Shown: piece after piece, positions 21,134-33,861 of the stretch
Numbering within the stretch: the stretch's first letter is position 1
How the letters are laid out: every line of letters begins with the position of its first letter
NCBI GenBank assembly: GCA_051294375.1
Contig: CM119263.1
Coordinates: 5,268,740 to 5,332,739 of the forward strand
Reading direction: 5' to 3'
Length of the DNA: 64,000 bases
DNA from: Paraspadella gotoi
Taxonomy: Eukaryota > Chaetognatha
Notes under the pieces: generated by a model
Told to the model about the DNA's origin: nothing
What the model saw: the letters and a program-made list of their open reading frames with translations, nothing else
The model's database searches: none
Position numbers and translations under genes: made by a program

Positions 21134-24100
21134 TTACTGCGTATTAAAAGGTTTATGCGGAAAACCCAACTGTTTCAGATGTTGTAACTGTTGTTGTTGC
21201 AATTGTTGTTGTTGTGCTAATTGTTGGTGTTGCTTAAGTTGCAACTGTTGCTGCTGAAGTTGCTGTTGCTGCGCCAATATATATTGTTGCTGAGTAATTT
21301 GTTTAAGTTGTTGATTTAAAGTAATTCCATGATTTGTTGATGTTGGTGGCAGTTGATTAAAATGTTGGCTAGAGTTAGTTTGAACAGTAGCACCGTGCGG
21401 CACCATGCTTTGATGCGATTTATGGCTTCCTGAAACAGATGTTTTGTGGGAACTATGATGCCCACTGGGCTGATACTGATTTGAGAGCTGCGGTTTTAGT
21501 TGTAATGAACTCTGTTGCCCAGTAGCTGATTGCTTTCCAAGTGGTAATTGGGTAGGGCTTTGCAACTTGTGTTGTTGATTATCCTTCAAAAGGTGTGAAC
21601 TTGTCATAACTATTGAAGAGCTTTGTGTTGAAGTAATTATGCTAGAAGTAGATTTATTGATAGAATGATGAGACATCTTTGCAGATGCTCCTTGAAGATT
21701 TTGTCGAGCTTGAGTAGAAATGTTTTGTAAACTACCGGAAGTATTTTTGGAAACTGTATTGGAAGAATTCCCACTCAGTTGCATCATATTGATCGGCCCA
21801 TTAAATCCTTGATACAAAGACGAATTCTGAGCACTTGATGAGGAGACAACTGCAGTAGAAGTACGAGGTACTTGAGTTAATTGAGACGGATTTGTATTAT
21901 TCCACACGATGGATGATTCATTCTGGCTTCTGCTAGAATTTTTGCTATGACTGTTGGTCATCGTCGATTGACTCGATAAAGGTAAATAGGCGGCAGAAGT
22001 GGAGACCTTCAAAAGATTCAAGGGATAAGCGTCCTTGATGCCATGTTTAATTGATGAAGAATCAGAGCTTAGAGGGATTACATGACTCTTCAAGTTAAGC
22101 GAAGATGGGGATTGCTTGAAGGTATTTTGATTGAAACTTCCCATGGGAGGGGTTAGAGCCTGTGCCACTTGTTGGCTTAGCAAACCTGCCTGAGTAGATG
22201 TCATAGCAGAAAGTGAATTCGAGGATGCTTGAGATGGAAATGTGCTCTGAGTGACTTGAGGTGAAATGGCTCTGTGAGGACTTTGAGGGGAAGAATGGTT
22301 GCGCCCAATACTTGAGTTGGGCGATTTTTGCGGAGAAGAACTTTGGGCACTCATTGGGCTTGTATGAGCGGTTGGCGTTAAAGATCGTGCACTTCCAACA
22401 GGTATAGTTCCCGGAGGTGATATTTGCATAGATTTGCTTAATGGAGGAGACAACTGGCTGTGTTTAGGGACAGAACTATGAGATGATCTTTGATTTCCTG
22501 CGATTGGAGTGGGAGATAGATGAACTGTTGCATGAGGAAACCTTTGAGTAGTAGGTGCCAGTAAATTAGAAGGTGGAGGCATGGAAGTTTTTAATGGAAA
22601 AAACTTTTCCTGCGGGGAACCCGTTATTTTGTGATAATCAGTTGCATTATGTAATTTCGAATCATTACTAGTTATAGTTGGTTTATAATCATTAACAGTG
22701 GTTTTTGGTGAAAAAGCCGAAAGTGTACTAGCGCAATTACCTAGCAGCTTTTGCAATTGCTGATGGGCAAGCTCTTGTTGAGTCAACTGAGGCTTTATAG
22801 AATTTGAGACAGGTACAGATTCTAAATAGTTTACTTCTTCCGAAAGATGAGGTTTAACATCAACTTTATAATCCATGGTCAAAGAAACTTCTTCTACATG
22901 GGAAGCTGGTGTCAAAGAAGCAATGGGATGGTGTTCCTTGGCACGGGTTTGAGTATTCAACCCCTTCTCTTCAACCTTTACAGAATTTAAAACGGACGCC
23001 GCTGTAGAAGTAGCAGTAAGCTGTTGAAGTTGAGCTTGATGCAAAGCATATTCGAGGGTCATTTGTACAGCTTTTTCAGCTTCAGAGGTAGTGGATTTCA
23101 AAACTTTCTTTGTCAAATCGATTCCATTGTCGTTTTCAATACGCTCAGTGGCGGAAGCAACTCCACTAACTTTCTGACCAACAGATTGCTTATTATCATT
23201 TTTATTCACGCTTAAGTCTATCCCTTTATTCGGATCAATATCCTTATTGACGGAAGGAGATGAAGGCATTTTTGGAGGACCTAGCGCTGAAGATTGAACC
23301 GTTACCGGGGTTGCAGCGGTGACGGGAGCGGCAGCGGGCGCGATAATGGGCTTAACATCGGGGGCAGCAATGGGCTTAACATCGGGCGTAGCGATCGGTG
23401 GCGATCCCGACAGGACGATCGGTTCGCTCGACGTCGTTTTTGTTGGCGGCAACGTTTGGAGAAACTCTTGCATGACGATTCTACTTTCCTTCAAGAGAAC
23501 CCGTTCGTTCATCCAACCCTTGGGCCAAAGATTTCTGATTTCCGACGCGAGGAATTTCTTGAGGAAGTCTTCGACGTCCGACCCCACCATTCCTTCTTTC
23601 TCCCCGCTTCCGGCTCCGCCGTTGGCTTTCGCGAATTCTTTTAATTTGGCACGAAGGATGGCGTAAAAGTTTTCCCTCATGTCTCGACGCCAGAGGAACT
23701 TTCTTCTCGGAGCGTAGATCTTTTTTTCATTCTTATCTCCTTCTTCTGCGAGAGGGGTCTCCTCTTTTTCTCCGCTTTCCGCCCCGGTGGCTGTTTTGCC
23801 CTTAAGCTCGGCGGCCTTTTGACAATCCGCTTTGTACTTGGCCACGTTTTCCGGCATCACCGCGTCGATGCCGCCTTTGAGTCTTGCGATCATGGCGGGC
23901 ATGTCGTCGGCGCTCTTTAAGTTCTTCACTCTCTTAAGGAGAGTCTCCTTGTTGCAAGGCAAGACTTCCGCTAAATTGTGGAAGACTCTGGATCTTTGAC
24001 CGCAGGTTAATCTCGATTTGCATTCGTTGTCAATTTTTAAAAGAAGTCCGTTGACTTGAGGAGTGAAAAACTTTTTCTTTCCTTCGCCGCCTTCCTTGCT

Positions 24101-25675
24101 GGCCAGAGCCAGCTGTTTCAACTTCTCCACAGCGGATTTGAGCTCTTCCGACGCGTCGAGGGGCCCCTCGGCGATGCCGAGCTCCGCGGATCCGCCCCCG
24201 CTTCCCACGGCGGGGGAGGCGGGTCTGCTGTCTCCTGACGAAGCGGCGACGGTGGAGGCGGGCGGTTTGGAAGCGGCATGCGACTCGTAAATAACAGAAT
24301 CGATGATGTTGTCCATCAAAGCCGCGGAGGTTTTTCCGGCTTCGGCGGAAGGCTGCGGCGGCGACGCCGACGCTTTTTCCGCAGCGCCCTCAACCGTTTT
24401 CGTATCGCTGCTGGGTTGCAGCTTTTCATCGACGCCGAGTTTTTTCCTAATCTTTCCTGCAGAATCCTTTTTCCCCTTCAAGGATCCGCCCTCGATTCCG
24501 ACGGCCATCAAAAACTTTTTCCTCTTGCTTATTTGTTTTTGCATCTTGAGACGCTTGTTCTTCTTGGCGAGCAGCAGCGCTGCGGAAGTTGCGGACCCGA
24601 CGCGGGGATTGACGCCGCCGTTGACACTTTTGGTTCCGTTGTCATCGTCGTCCTCGTCGTCGTCGTCGATAACGGGTCGTCGTCTCTTTTTAGACTTGGA
24701 CTCTTCCTCAACTTCCATCTCCGAAGAGGAAGAGGATTCCTCCTCATCTTCGCCTTCGCTGCCTCCATCAGAGGACGAGGTGGAGGAAGCCTCCTCCTCT
24801 TCCTCCGAAACTTCTCTCAACTCCAGCTGACCAACATTGATGTAGAATCCACCCATTTTCGTTGTCATGTTGTTCGGCAAAAGCTGGATAGTAATAATTG
24901 TAAGAGATGATTATTTAATATTATTTAATATGTAATGATTCAAAAGTTAATAAATTCAAATAAAAAGTTATACCTCGTCGCAGGCTTCAGAGTTGTCAAC
25001 AAAGGGATCGTTTTCATCGTATCCCATCCCGTAATCTTTAAAGTCGAACTTTCTCTTCTTTCCTTTTCTCTTCCCCGCCTTTGCCAAAGCCGCCCCGCCG
25101 TATTTCCTGGGGGAAAGCGAGGGAATATTTGATAGAGTTATCAAGAGTGTGTGTGGGCGTGTGTGTGAGAGAGAGAGATTCATTACCTTTCAAAGTAAGA
25201 GGCTAGTTGTTGTGCTTCAGCCTCGTCCTCTCCAGCAGCGAGAGGATCATCGGGATCTCGCATCGGCTTTAAGACTCCCGGTCCGGCGGAGGGTCCGGAC
25301 GGGGCTCCGCCAGAACCTCCGGCTTCGCCACCCATGCCTTTGGAAAACGAAAGCTACTGTAAATACTGTTACAGTTACTTACAAATTTTTTTTTTTTTTT
25401 CGCGATTTGGGTTGACATAAAACATTCAAATTTCAGCGATATGCAAATAAGATTAAATAACCCCGATTACCCTCGGCAATTTTGGCGCTCTTGACGGTGG
25501 CCTTGAGAAGGTCGGGGTAGTAGAACTCGTATCCTTCCGCGTTTTTGGTTTTGGTAGGAATTTTGATTTCTATCCTGACGGAAGAAGATTTGGAGGCAGA
25601 AGGCGACGTCTTGGCCTCTTTGTCGTCGAGTGACTTGGGGACGGAGTTAAGCGAGATTCGCCGTTGATCGCCCAT
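21134..25675 (-). CDS. UBN: Ubinuclein, HIRA-complex H3.3 chaperone subunit
   Basis: Exons 25471-25675, 25187-25337, 24974-25106 and 21134-24883 join in phase for 1412 aa. Ubinuclein is a subunit of the HIRA complex that deposits histone H3.3. The Hpc2-related (HRD) motif is clear: YGMGYDENDPFVDNSEACDE, continuing across intron 3 into TTKMGGFYINVG. An acidic tract and a KKRRRP basic stretch follow. The middle domain KKFFTPQVNGLLLKI...LPCNKETLLKRVKNL and the FLASEIRNLWPKGWMNE block match the ubinuclein family. A Ser/Thr/Gln-rich region of about 650 residues ends in a polyglutamine tail. Nearly the whole protein after the HRD is one exon. UBN1 and UBN2 cannot be told apart here. Confidence 0.93.
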
Positions 25676-26143
25676 AGCGGCGAAGACGGTGTTGACGACG
25701 ATCACAAAGACGATCACAAAGACAACCAAAGTTAAAATCGATCGCAAAACGCGCGCAGAAAACTCAAAGCGCCGTTTGCGTTACGGTACAAGAGTACATA
25801 TTTCGAGGCGTGGTAAAGGAGGTGGATCCTGAAAACCATAAGGTTCAGACTGTAACGTAACCAAAAATGTACAAAACAATTCATCACAGTTAAACTTAGT
25901 AGCCATGGAAACGAATAAACAAATTGACCAGATAGTAATACGTTTCCACGACGTATTAAAAAGAATTATCGGTTAAAAAAGGAATTTGGTCATTAAGGCG
26001 AGAGGAAAGCGCCGACGGCAAAAAGAGATCTTTATTTTGTGTTTTGCGATAAAAACGCGATTTTCCGATTCAACAAATAAAAGAAGGGATAGTAAAAGTG
26101 ATAGAAATTCTAAGACTTGACTCAAGTCTAAAGTCTCCAGTCT
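25676..26143. other. Intergenic: UBN 5' flank and RMDN 3' UTR
   Basis: About 470 bp; no ORF, no repeat recognised. Confidence 0.5.
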
Positions 26144-28020
26144 TCAGTCTTTCCCGAATTTGTCGATGAGGGCGAGGATTTCCAGTTCCGCGTCGGCGTC
26201 GTCTTGATCGACGACTGGCGTCGCCAAAGCGGCGCTTAATTGTCTCCTGACGGCGTCAATGTCGTTAAGTTCGACGAAGCATTTGGCGATCATGAGTTGG
26301 TTTCCCTTCCACGCGTCGGGTTTGAGTTCCTCCGCCCGAAGAAAGTGACGAAGAGCTTCATCGACGGAGGCAGTGGGCGGTTCGGCGAAGAGGGCCGCGG
26401 CCGCGCGACGCTCCCACCTGGACAAGGGACGAGATATCATATTTAATTCAACTGAATTAAATATTACAGACTATGAAATGTCGCTCACCATGACAGCATG
26501 TAAACGGCGTAGCACCATCGGCCCAATAAATAGTGGAGGGTGGGATCATCGGGTCGGAGTTGAATCGCATAGCTGATGTGATCTTTGAACTTGAATCCGT
26601 TGAGAATTCGTTCTTGCATTCCTTACAAGTTAAATAATTTAACAAATAAAAAATAATAAAACAAAATCTCATGAGGTCGTTCTTTAGTCTCACCCTGGTA
26701 ATCACCGATGCTGCCTAGAGTGATGGCGAACCACTTCTGAACGTCGGCGTCGTCGGGTCGGATCTCTAGACCATTTTGAGCAATTTCGTGAGCCTAATCA
26801 AAGTTTATGATTAGAATTTGTTATCAAATTCGATTATTAAAGATATTTAGAGTATGAACCTGAACCAACAAGTCCTGCTTTCTCTCTGAGTCGCCCTTCG
26901 CTCCCTCGATCTTCGCCTTCATGTGAGACGCTTTGGCGAATCTCCAGAGAAACTCGGGGTGAGAGTCGAAGGTAGGAAGGGTTTCCTGGAGGAAGATGGT
27001 TAATGGTTAATTGTTAAGAGAGAGAGAGAGACTGAGAATGACCGACCTGAAGCATCGCGAAAGCCTTCGACTTCTCTTCCGAGTCACCCTCGAACATTGG
27101 GTCGACGGCGTCGATGAGTTCGATCAAGTCTTCCGGAAGATCGAGCAACGCGTCCACGATGTCTCTGAAGTTGTCGTCGTCGTCGTCACGAGTGCTGCCC
27201 GTCAAGACGCTAACTTCCTCGTCGCCAGAAATGACGGAGACGGCCTGACATTTTCAATATTGACTTTGCAATTCCACAAATGAAGAAATAATTTCTCCCA
27301 AGATATGACAGTAGCTTCAGACCGACCTCCTCGTAGACGCTTCCCGCGTCATCGTCCGTCGAACCGTTGGAAGATTTTGAACGCGATCGCGGCCTTCGCA
27401 TCTCGGACGCCGACGTGTAATCGGAAGATGGATCGACTTGGGATTCCGGGCGAAGACTGCGCCGACAAATGGTGACTGAAGAGCCGTAATGAAGGTTAAT
27501 GACAAAGGAAGACGATAATGACCAATAAGAAATTGAGAACCTTCGTCATCGGAAGAGCGGGACGTCGCGATCGACGAAACGCTCCGCCGTTTTCGCAAAC
27601 GATAATTCTTCTTCATTTCCTCGACTTCCGCTAAAAGAACAAAGTAAGTGGGTCTGTATTAATCTCGTGTGGACTCGTGCAACAATAACTTGAGACTAGA
27701 AATATTGTTATTAGCAAGAAAATTTCCTCGGTACTCCTTCGTTTGAAATTTGAGAATTGTTTAGAATTGTTTGAGGTTTATTTACTAAATACTAAAATCT
27801 CGCTTAGGTCTCGCAAATGGCGTCAAAACAACGGACCTTTCAAACCGTTGATACTTTGAACGACGGCATTGATCTCCTTTCCAATTTTGGAAAAGGATTT
27901 TAAGTACAGATACATGACGCCGGCGCCGAGTAGGATTCCCGCGCCGGAAGCCAGCGCCATCTTAAGGGCGTCGAGGAGTCGGGAGCGCGTCACCAGAGGC
28001 GCCTTCTCTACCGGATTCAT
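26144..28020 (-). CDS. RMDN3: Regulator of microtubule dynamics family protein (RMDN3-like)
   Basis: Eight exons join in frame: 27837-28020, 27541-27630, 27327-27475, 27047-27244, 26860-26985, 26694-26793, 26489-26621 and 26144-26417, for 417 aa. RMDN proteins are TPR-like; RMDN3 (PTPIP51) is an outer-mitochondrial-membrane tether to the ER. A hydrophobic segment near residues 20-40 (GAGILLGAGVMYLYL) suits an N-terminal anchor. A Ser/Arg-rich, phosphorylation-prone stretch follows, then TPR-type helices: PEFLWRFAKASHMKA, RILNGFKFKDHI, YLLGRWCYAVYMLSW and DEALRHFLRAEELKPDAW, all characteristic of the family. CCAAAG directly abuts the ATG. Assignment to RMDN3 rather than RMDN2 rests on the anchor and Ser-rich region. 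Confidence 0.88.
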
Positions 28021-28597
28021 CTTTGGAAGTCGACGGCACTTGGTGTTTCTTGCATCTCATTCAATGTGACTCACAATATGAAACGGTTCTGGTCCCGTAA
28101 AAAGACTAAGTCTATTACGACATCTATGAAATGTAAGCGGTACATTAATCGGTTCACAAAAATTACAGTATACAAAAGAAAAGAATAAAAAGTTTTTTTT
28201 CAGATAAAACCATATCGTCAGTCGATTTTTTATATGTAGTAGAAAAACCAAAAAACGAAATAAAAATATAAATGAACATTGAACAATTGAACATAGAAAT
28301 ATGTCAACGCATAAAAAGTACTGATTGGGAGCTAAATATAGTAAAAAGTCGATATATTGTAGTTTTTTTTTTATGACAAAGCGACTCCTTCATTTTTGAT
28401 TATCATCGCTGAAAATTTGAATCCATTCTGCATCTCGTTTCAATTGTCCTCAGATTCTCCATTTTTCTCTTTCGTCACATCAATTTTTTTCGAACCATTC
28501 TGCGATTTTGAACATTATGTATGAAGTTTAATTAGTAAACAAGTATAACAGGGTGATATAGTTGTATGAGAATATAGTATATAGAATATAGTCAATA
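28021..28597. other. Intergenic: RMDN 5' flank and CBFA2T 3' UTR
   Basis: Very AT-rich, about 575 bp. Short ORFs here look random. Confidence 0.5.
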
Positions 28598-30680
28598 CTA
28601 TTTAACAAAGCCGTGTACCGAGCTTTTTCCAGGAGAAGAGCCGGAGCAATCCTTGTGGTGATTCTCCCAGTCTTTGTNNNNNNNNNNNNNNNNNNNGTCA
28701 ACAATAAATAATAATATAAGATGCCCCCTGTTAGATTTACGTTCTCTCTCTCTCTTTCCCCCTCTCTTCTATACTCCCTCACCTCCCGCCCGCAGTTCCA
28801 ACAGGCTGCAGTCTCGGCTCCTTTGGTCGCCACGCTCCGCAGAGCCGACGTGAGCGCGGCGGGCGTGATGACTGCGAGGGTGGCGGCGTCGTCTTCACGT
28901 TTCCTCTTGAGAAGCCTGACGCGTTGAGCATCGACGTCGGAGATGAGATCCGAGGCGGCGACTTCGACGGCGGCGACGGCCTGCTCCACGTCGGCGAGGA
29001 CGCTGGACAAAGGGCGCCGGGCATCTCCCGCTGCGCCGTCATTTGAGGCGCTATCGACCGGTCGCCGAGAGAGATCCTCCGCCTTTTCTGGCGAACGACC
29101 TCCGGGCGTTTTGGATCCCTCGGCGTCGGAGGCAGATTCGGCGGCGGGAGACGATTCCTCGGTCGGCGGCGGGTGGCGGCCTTTGATAGCGGCGAGAGAG
29201 AGGCGAGCCTTCTCCATCATCACGGAGACGGTGCTGAGCAGATTGTAGACGTAGTAGATCTCTCTATCCACTTCGGGATCAGATTCTAAAGCAGAAGAAG
29301 AAAGAGTGAAGATGAAAAGGTTTTTTCTCTCTGACATCTCTTATCCCGAAGCACACCTTGATGCAGCCCCATGTCCACTCGAGCCCCTTTGGCGTCGACG
29401 CCCTCATGTCTCTCGAAAGGATGCGGCGTCGGGGAATCGGCGTCGTTCGGTCGAGCGATGGCTTCGGCGGACGACGCCGCGAAAAGGGCCGACGACGCAC
29501 GGTCGATTTGCCGCTGCGGCCCCTGAAACGGAGGGATGTGCTGCTCCTGCGGCGGAATCTGCATCAGGGGGTTGACGGCGAGGCGTTTGGGCGGCGGAGG
29601 CTCGGGAAGGACGCCGACGACGGGAGCGGATGGAGGAGGGGAGAAGTTCGTCGAGTGACTCGGGTATCGATCTGAAATTGATAATTATTTACTATTTAGT
29701 ATCTAATAATAAAAATAATAATGATTCTCGTCATCGCCCACCTGGATACTGCCTCGCCAGCCTGGCGCAATGCAGCAACTCCCTCTGCAGGAACGGCAAG
29801 TTGGTCTTCAAGAAAGGAATGACGAAAGGACGAAGAGGGAAATTCGTCGCCTCCTGCAATTTGGCGTGAAACTCTTCAGTGGAGACGGCGGAGTTGACGA
29901 GGGCGAGGATGAGATGGCGGACGTTCTCGCCAACTTCGACGGAGATGTCGTCGCCGAACTGAGTGGGGGGGGGAAGAAAGGGAAAAAGGAAGAATGGAAG
30001 AAAAGGAAATAAGAGAAATAAGGAAAAAAGAAGAAAGGGGAAGGAAAGAGTGGAAGGGAAGAAGGGGGGAAAAGAGAAGGGAAAAGGGGAAAAAGGAACA
30101 AGGGAACAATGCAAAAGGGAAAAAAAGAGGGGGGAAAAAGAGGGGGGAAAAATAGGGGAAAACGCAAAGAAAAAAACGTAAAGAGAGTAAGAAAAAAAAG
30201 AAAAAGGGAAGATAGGGAAAGAGAAAAAAGAAAATTTAAATTAAGTTCTAATAAAACTAACTATTATTTTAACCACCGACTCTCATCACCTGCATCAACG
30301 TCGTGAGAAATCTCTTGAGCTTCGACAGCTGCCGCGCTCCGCAGGCCGGCGGCAGCGACTGAGTGGTCAAGCCCGCGTTGGCGGCGCCGGCCGGAAATCC
30401 CGGGGGCACCCCCATCGGAAACCCTAGAGCCCGCGGGTGGAGGAGCGAGGGTGGGGTGGAAGGGGAGAGGGGGACGTGAGGGCCTATCGAAGAGCATCCC
30501 GGGTTAATATTAATAGAATTAATTAATATTCAATTAGAAACACGAACCTATTCCAAAGGCTCGGCCTGCCAAGTGAGGATCGACGAGCGGCGGCGGCGAG
30601 GGCGTCCTTCCTCCGTTAAGCGAAGACCTAGGAGACACTGGTTCGACGCCGCCAACCACGTTGACGACCGGCGACGGCAT
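28598..30680 (-). CDS. CBFA2T: CBFA2T/ETO/nervy transcriptional corepressor, gapped in the MYND exon
   Basis: Exons 30548-30680, 30290-30483, 29742-29958, 29357-29671, 28783-29285 and 28598-28677 (the last cut by an N-gap). ETO-family proteins bridge DNA-bound factors to HDAC/NCoR complexes. The pre-NHR1 motif [19 protein letters not shown] and the TAFH/NHR1 domain ([18 protein letters not shown] through [19 protein letters not shown]) are close to vertebrate ETO. NHR2-like helices ([16 protein letters not shown]) and an Ala-rich NHR3-like helix follow. The MYND zinc finger begins ACWNCGRE and ends [10 protein letters not shown]; its middle ligands fall in the gap. Intron 2 contains a long polypurine stretch on the plus strand. 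Single gene, equivalent to Drosophila nervy. Confidence 0.93.
28678..28696. other. Assembly gap (19 N)
   Basis: Run of N that removes the acceptor and the central Cys ligands of the CBFA2T MYND finger. The missing piece must exceed the nominal 19 bp. Confidence 0.99.
29961..30235 (+). repeat. ~275-bp polypurine tract
   Basis: Almost uninterrupted G/A on the plus strand (C/T on the coding strand) within CBFA2T intron 2. It is not a simple short-unit repeat. Confidence 0.9.
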
Positions 30681-31010
30681 CGAGAGCCAAAAGTGGGCGT
30701 GGCAATGAAGAATTTAATTTTTTGTTCAACGATTGGATTTCCAAGTCTGACTCCAAGTGACCTAGATCTAGTGCTCACTTTTCGACTCAATGTTTATTTG
30801 CGGGGATTTAGTTTCGCGGTTCTTTTGTTTCTCGCAAATTCAACTTTCAAGTTAGCAGAACTTGGAAATGTGTCAGCCAAAAACAATTCTAAAAATAAAA
30901 ACGCTAGGTAAATAAAAATTGTTTTAAAATCATTTTAATGGATAAAATTGTAATAAAAGACCCAAAAAGGCCAAAGAATAAAAGGAAAATAATGAGGCGA
31001 GAAAAGATTC
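30681..31010. other. Intergenic: CBFA2T 5' flank and chitin synthase 3' UTR
   Basis: 330 bp, no ORF or repeat recognised. Confidence 0.5.
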
Positions 31011-33822
31011 CTAAATTTGCGTTTCGAGTCTGTTCTTCATCATATCCGCGGGAGTCAATTGATAAGTTCTGCAAAAGAATAAAAAACAAAAGACAATGAA
31101 AATCGCTTTGGTCGCTCAGTCACTGACCAGTGACCACAGATATTAAGACTCACCTTAATCGATCTAGTCTGTGCTGGAAACTGATTCCCAATGTGGAAGG
31201 TCGAGACCGCAGCTCCGAGACGTGAGAATGCGGTTCCATCATTTGAGGGTGAAAAGGCGGCGCGGGCGGCGGCGGCGGCGGCGGCGTAGGCCCCGGCGGT
31301 GGCGGAAGCGACGGCATGTCAGCTCGGAAATTCTGGACCGGGTCTATCGCCATGGGAGTGAAGGGCGCTGGGACGTTGAGGTAGTTGGTCGGATCCCCCA
31401 ATCGACCCATCTCGGTGCGGACGTTGTACCTAAAGAAAAATAGAGATTAGGGAAAAGGGTGTGAAAACAAATGATGGAAATATTAAAAACGAAAACGAAA
31501 AATTAATACCAAGAACCCCTAAAATATTTATCTACAAAACTTCACGCACTTCAATTTAAAAAAAATTTTTGAAAATCTGCTTCGTAGTAAGTGAAAGGAG
31601 GAAAAAAGACTTACCTCCCCGCCCGACTCACTCACCTCCCAACCCGATAAGAGTCCTCTCCATCCACTGCGTCGATGGAAGCGGCCGACGCCACGGATCT
31701 CGCGTCGAAGTCGTCGTCGTCGAAGCGACCGGGTCGTTGCAGCTGCCGGATCAGGTTGAGGACCTCGTTGGCCGGACGGAATTGGAGGTGCTGCATGAAG
31801 GCGTTGCCCTCAGTCGCAGCTGGAAACGAAAAAGGGGAGGAGTTGAGGGAGATTTAAAAGAAGGGAAGATGAAAGAGAGAAATAAAGGGAACCTTGTTTG
31901 GCTTCTTTCTTTCCCTTTTGATGTTCCATCTCGGCAACGGGAGTAGATGTTTTGCCCCAAAGATTGGACGACGCCACGAGATGGAGAACGGTCGACCAAC
32001 GATGAACCAACATCGCGAAAAACTGGAGGATAAGATTTTAACCGAGGAGAGAAAGGAGTGAAACTCGGATCTTCCTTTTTCTGAGAAAGGGTTTTACCTG
32101 AACCGAGAGAATGACCCCGAAAAAGACCAAATAAATGAAGGCCAAAGGTTCCACTTTGAGAGATTCCTGCGCGCGATTCGCGGCAACGAGATTCCCGTCT
32201 GCGAAAAGAGAAAGTCCTGGAAATCCGAAACGAGAAAAGTCAATTTGATAAAAACCTGAATCTTCCGAGTCCAAAGTCTCGTTGACCTTTTTTACGTAAC
32301 CAGGGTTCCATCTGGGAAGTTTCAAATAGTAGGGCTCTAGACGTTCCTAAGGGGAGAATAATTAGCAACTTTGTTGAATGTTTACACTTCGTGGCCTTCA
32401 GTCTCGAACCTGGAGAGTCATGAGCTGCACCAAGATGAGAATCCAAATGGCGTTGCCCATGATGAGACCGAAGACGACGTTGTTCCTCAGCTCCTTCAAG
32501 TCGGACGCCACCTTCGCTTGTTGGTTAGAGTTTTTTTCCAAAGGATGCAAATATCTTAGAAAGCAAAGGAGAAAGAAAAGAATTTTTTTTACTCATATTT
32601 TTATTCACTCTTTGCCTCCGCCGAGTGATCATGGTCTGATCAATCCATTACTCACTTACTCTCTTACTCTCTCTCTCTCCAGCTCCCGAACTCCCCTTTC
32701 CCCCCTACCTGGCGATGAGATCTTTCCAGAATTTAGTCTCCTTTTCGCTGCGCATCGATCGAATGGGTCCGTCCTTGAGCGACTCGTGGAGAATCCAGGG
32801 TCTAGCCAATCGAGGCGTCGACTTGCTTGTCGGAGAAGATCCGTCCACGCGTTCCGAGCTGAGAGAACGAAGAAGAAGAGAAGAAGTAGAAAAAGAAAAA
32901 GGGAGGAAAAAGTCTCTTGAGCTGATAAATACAAAACGCCTTGTAACTCTCGCGGTTTCTGAGTAGAGGAAGAATGAGCGTAACCGTAACAGCCTCTCCT
33001 GTTTTAAATACTGACCTAACGGATCTCGTGCAATTGTCTTTCGTTATGCTGCGAGCCTCGGGACTTTTCTGCGGCGACGCTTGCGAGATGTTCGGGAGGC
33101 TTTTGAAAATATCCGCTTCGAGTCGGCGGGCAGGAGTTTCTGCGGGATACGAATGTGGAATAGGAAGAACCTTATCCTTGGAAGGGCGGGTTTTCCTTCT
33201 CCGCCTCACCTTGAGTCTGCAGCGAAGTGGAAGAAGGGAAGTAGACGGTACCGAGACTGGATGACTTGTGCAGCGGACCAGAAGGCGTCGTGATTCTCAC
33301 CGAGATGGGAGACGTGCCCAGATGATCTTGGCTTTGCTGCAGTTGGTGGTCAAAGTAAAAAGAATGAGATGCACTTTTGTTTCCCCTCAATCAGCGTCGC
33401 CGCCTACCGTTTGAGTGTCGTCGGCGGCGTTGGGATCCAAAACTTTTCGCAACATCGACTTCTCGCGTTCGAATTTTTTCCGGCCGAAATGAGGTTCCGC
33501 GGATTCGAGGGAATCCGGTAAGTCGGGTAAGTCAGGGTCTAACTCGCGGACGGTGATCGATCCAGTTTGTAGAACTAGGAGTTGCGCGGGAAACGCGGAA
33601 AAGAAAGAGGAAGAAAGAAAAGCTGGGGTATTTGTATAAGAGATGAATTATTGATTCAACCGAAATGAGATTAGCTCATAAATCTTATTTGCATATTGTT
33701 GTGTTGATATTGACTTATCATAAATTCTATTCTTTTGTCATTTCATGTTCTCGCATAATGAATACAATCTTGTCATTAGTGTAGCAATTGATGATAGTGA
33801 TTGGTTAGAGTTTGAGACATTT

Positions 33823-33861
<39 letters not shown>

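Noticed and set aside
21134-24910. Several plus-strand ORFs opposite UBN (for example 24278-24910)
   Set aside because: They mirror the acidic and Ser-rich codons of the real minus-strand exon and show no domain.
29731-30167. Pro/Phe/Ser- and Lys/Gly-rich ORFs at 29.8-30.3 kb
   Set aside because: Products of the polypurine intron tract fused to the NHR1 exon frame.
33210-33300. Extension of chitin synthase exon 19 to 33210
   Set aside because: It leaves one extra base and puts the next exon in a frame with an immediate stop; the 33301 donor is phase-correct.
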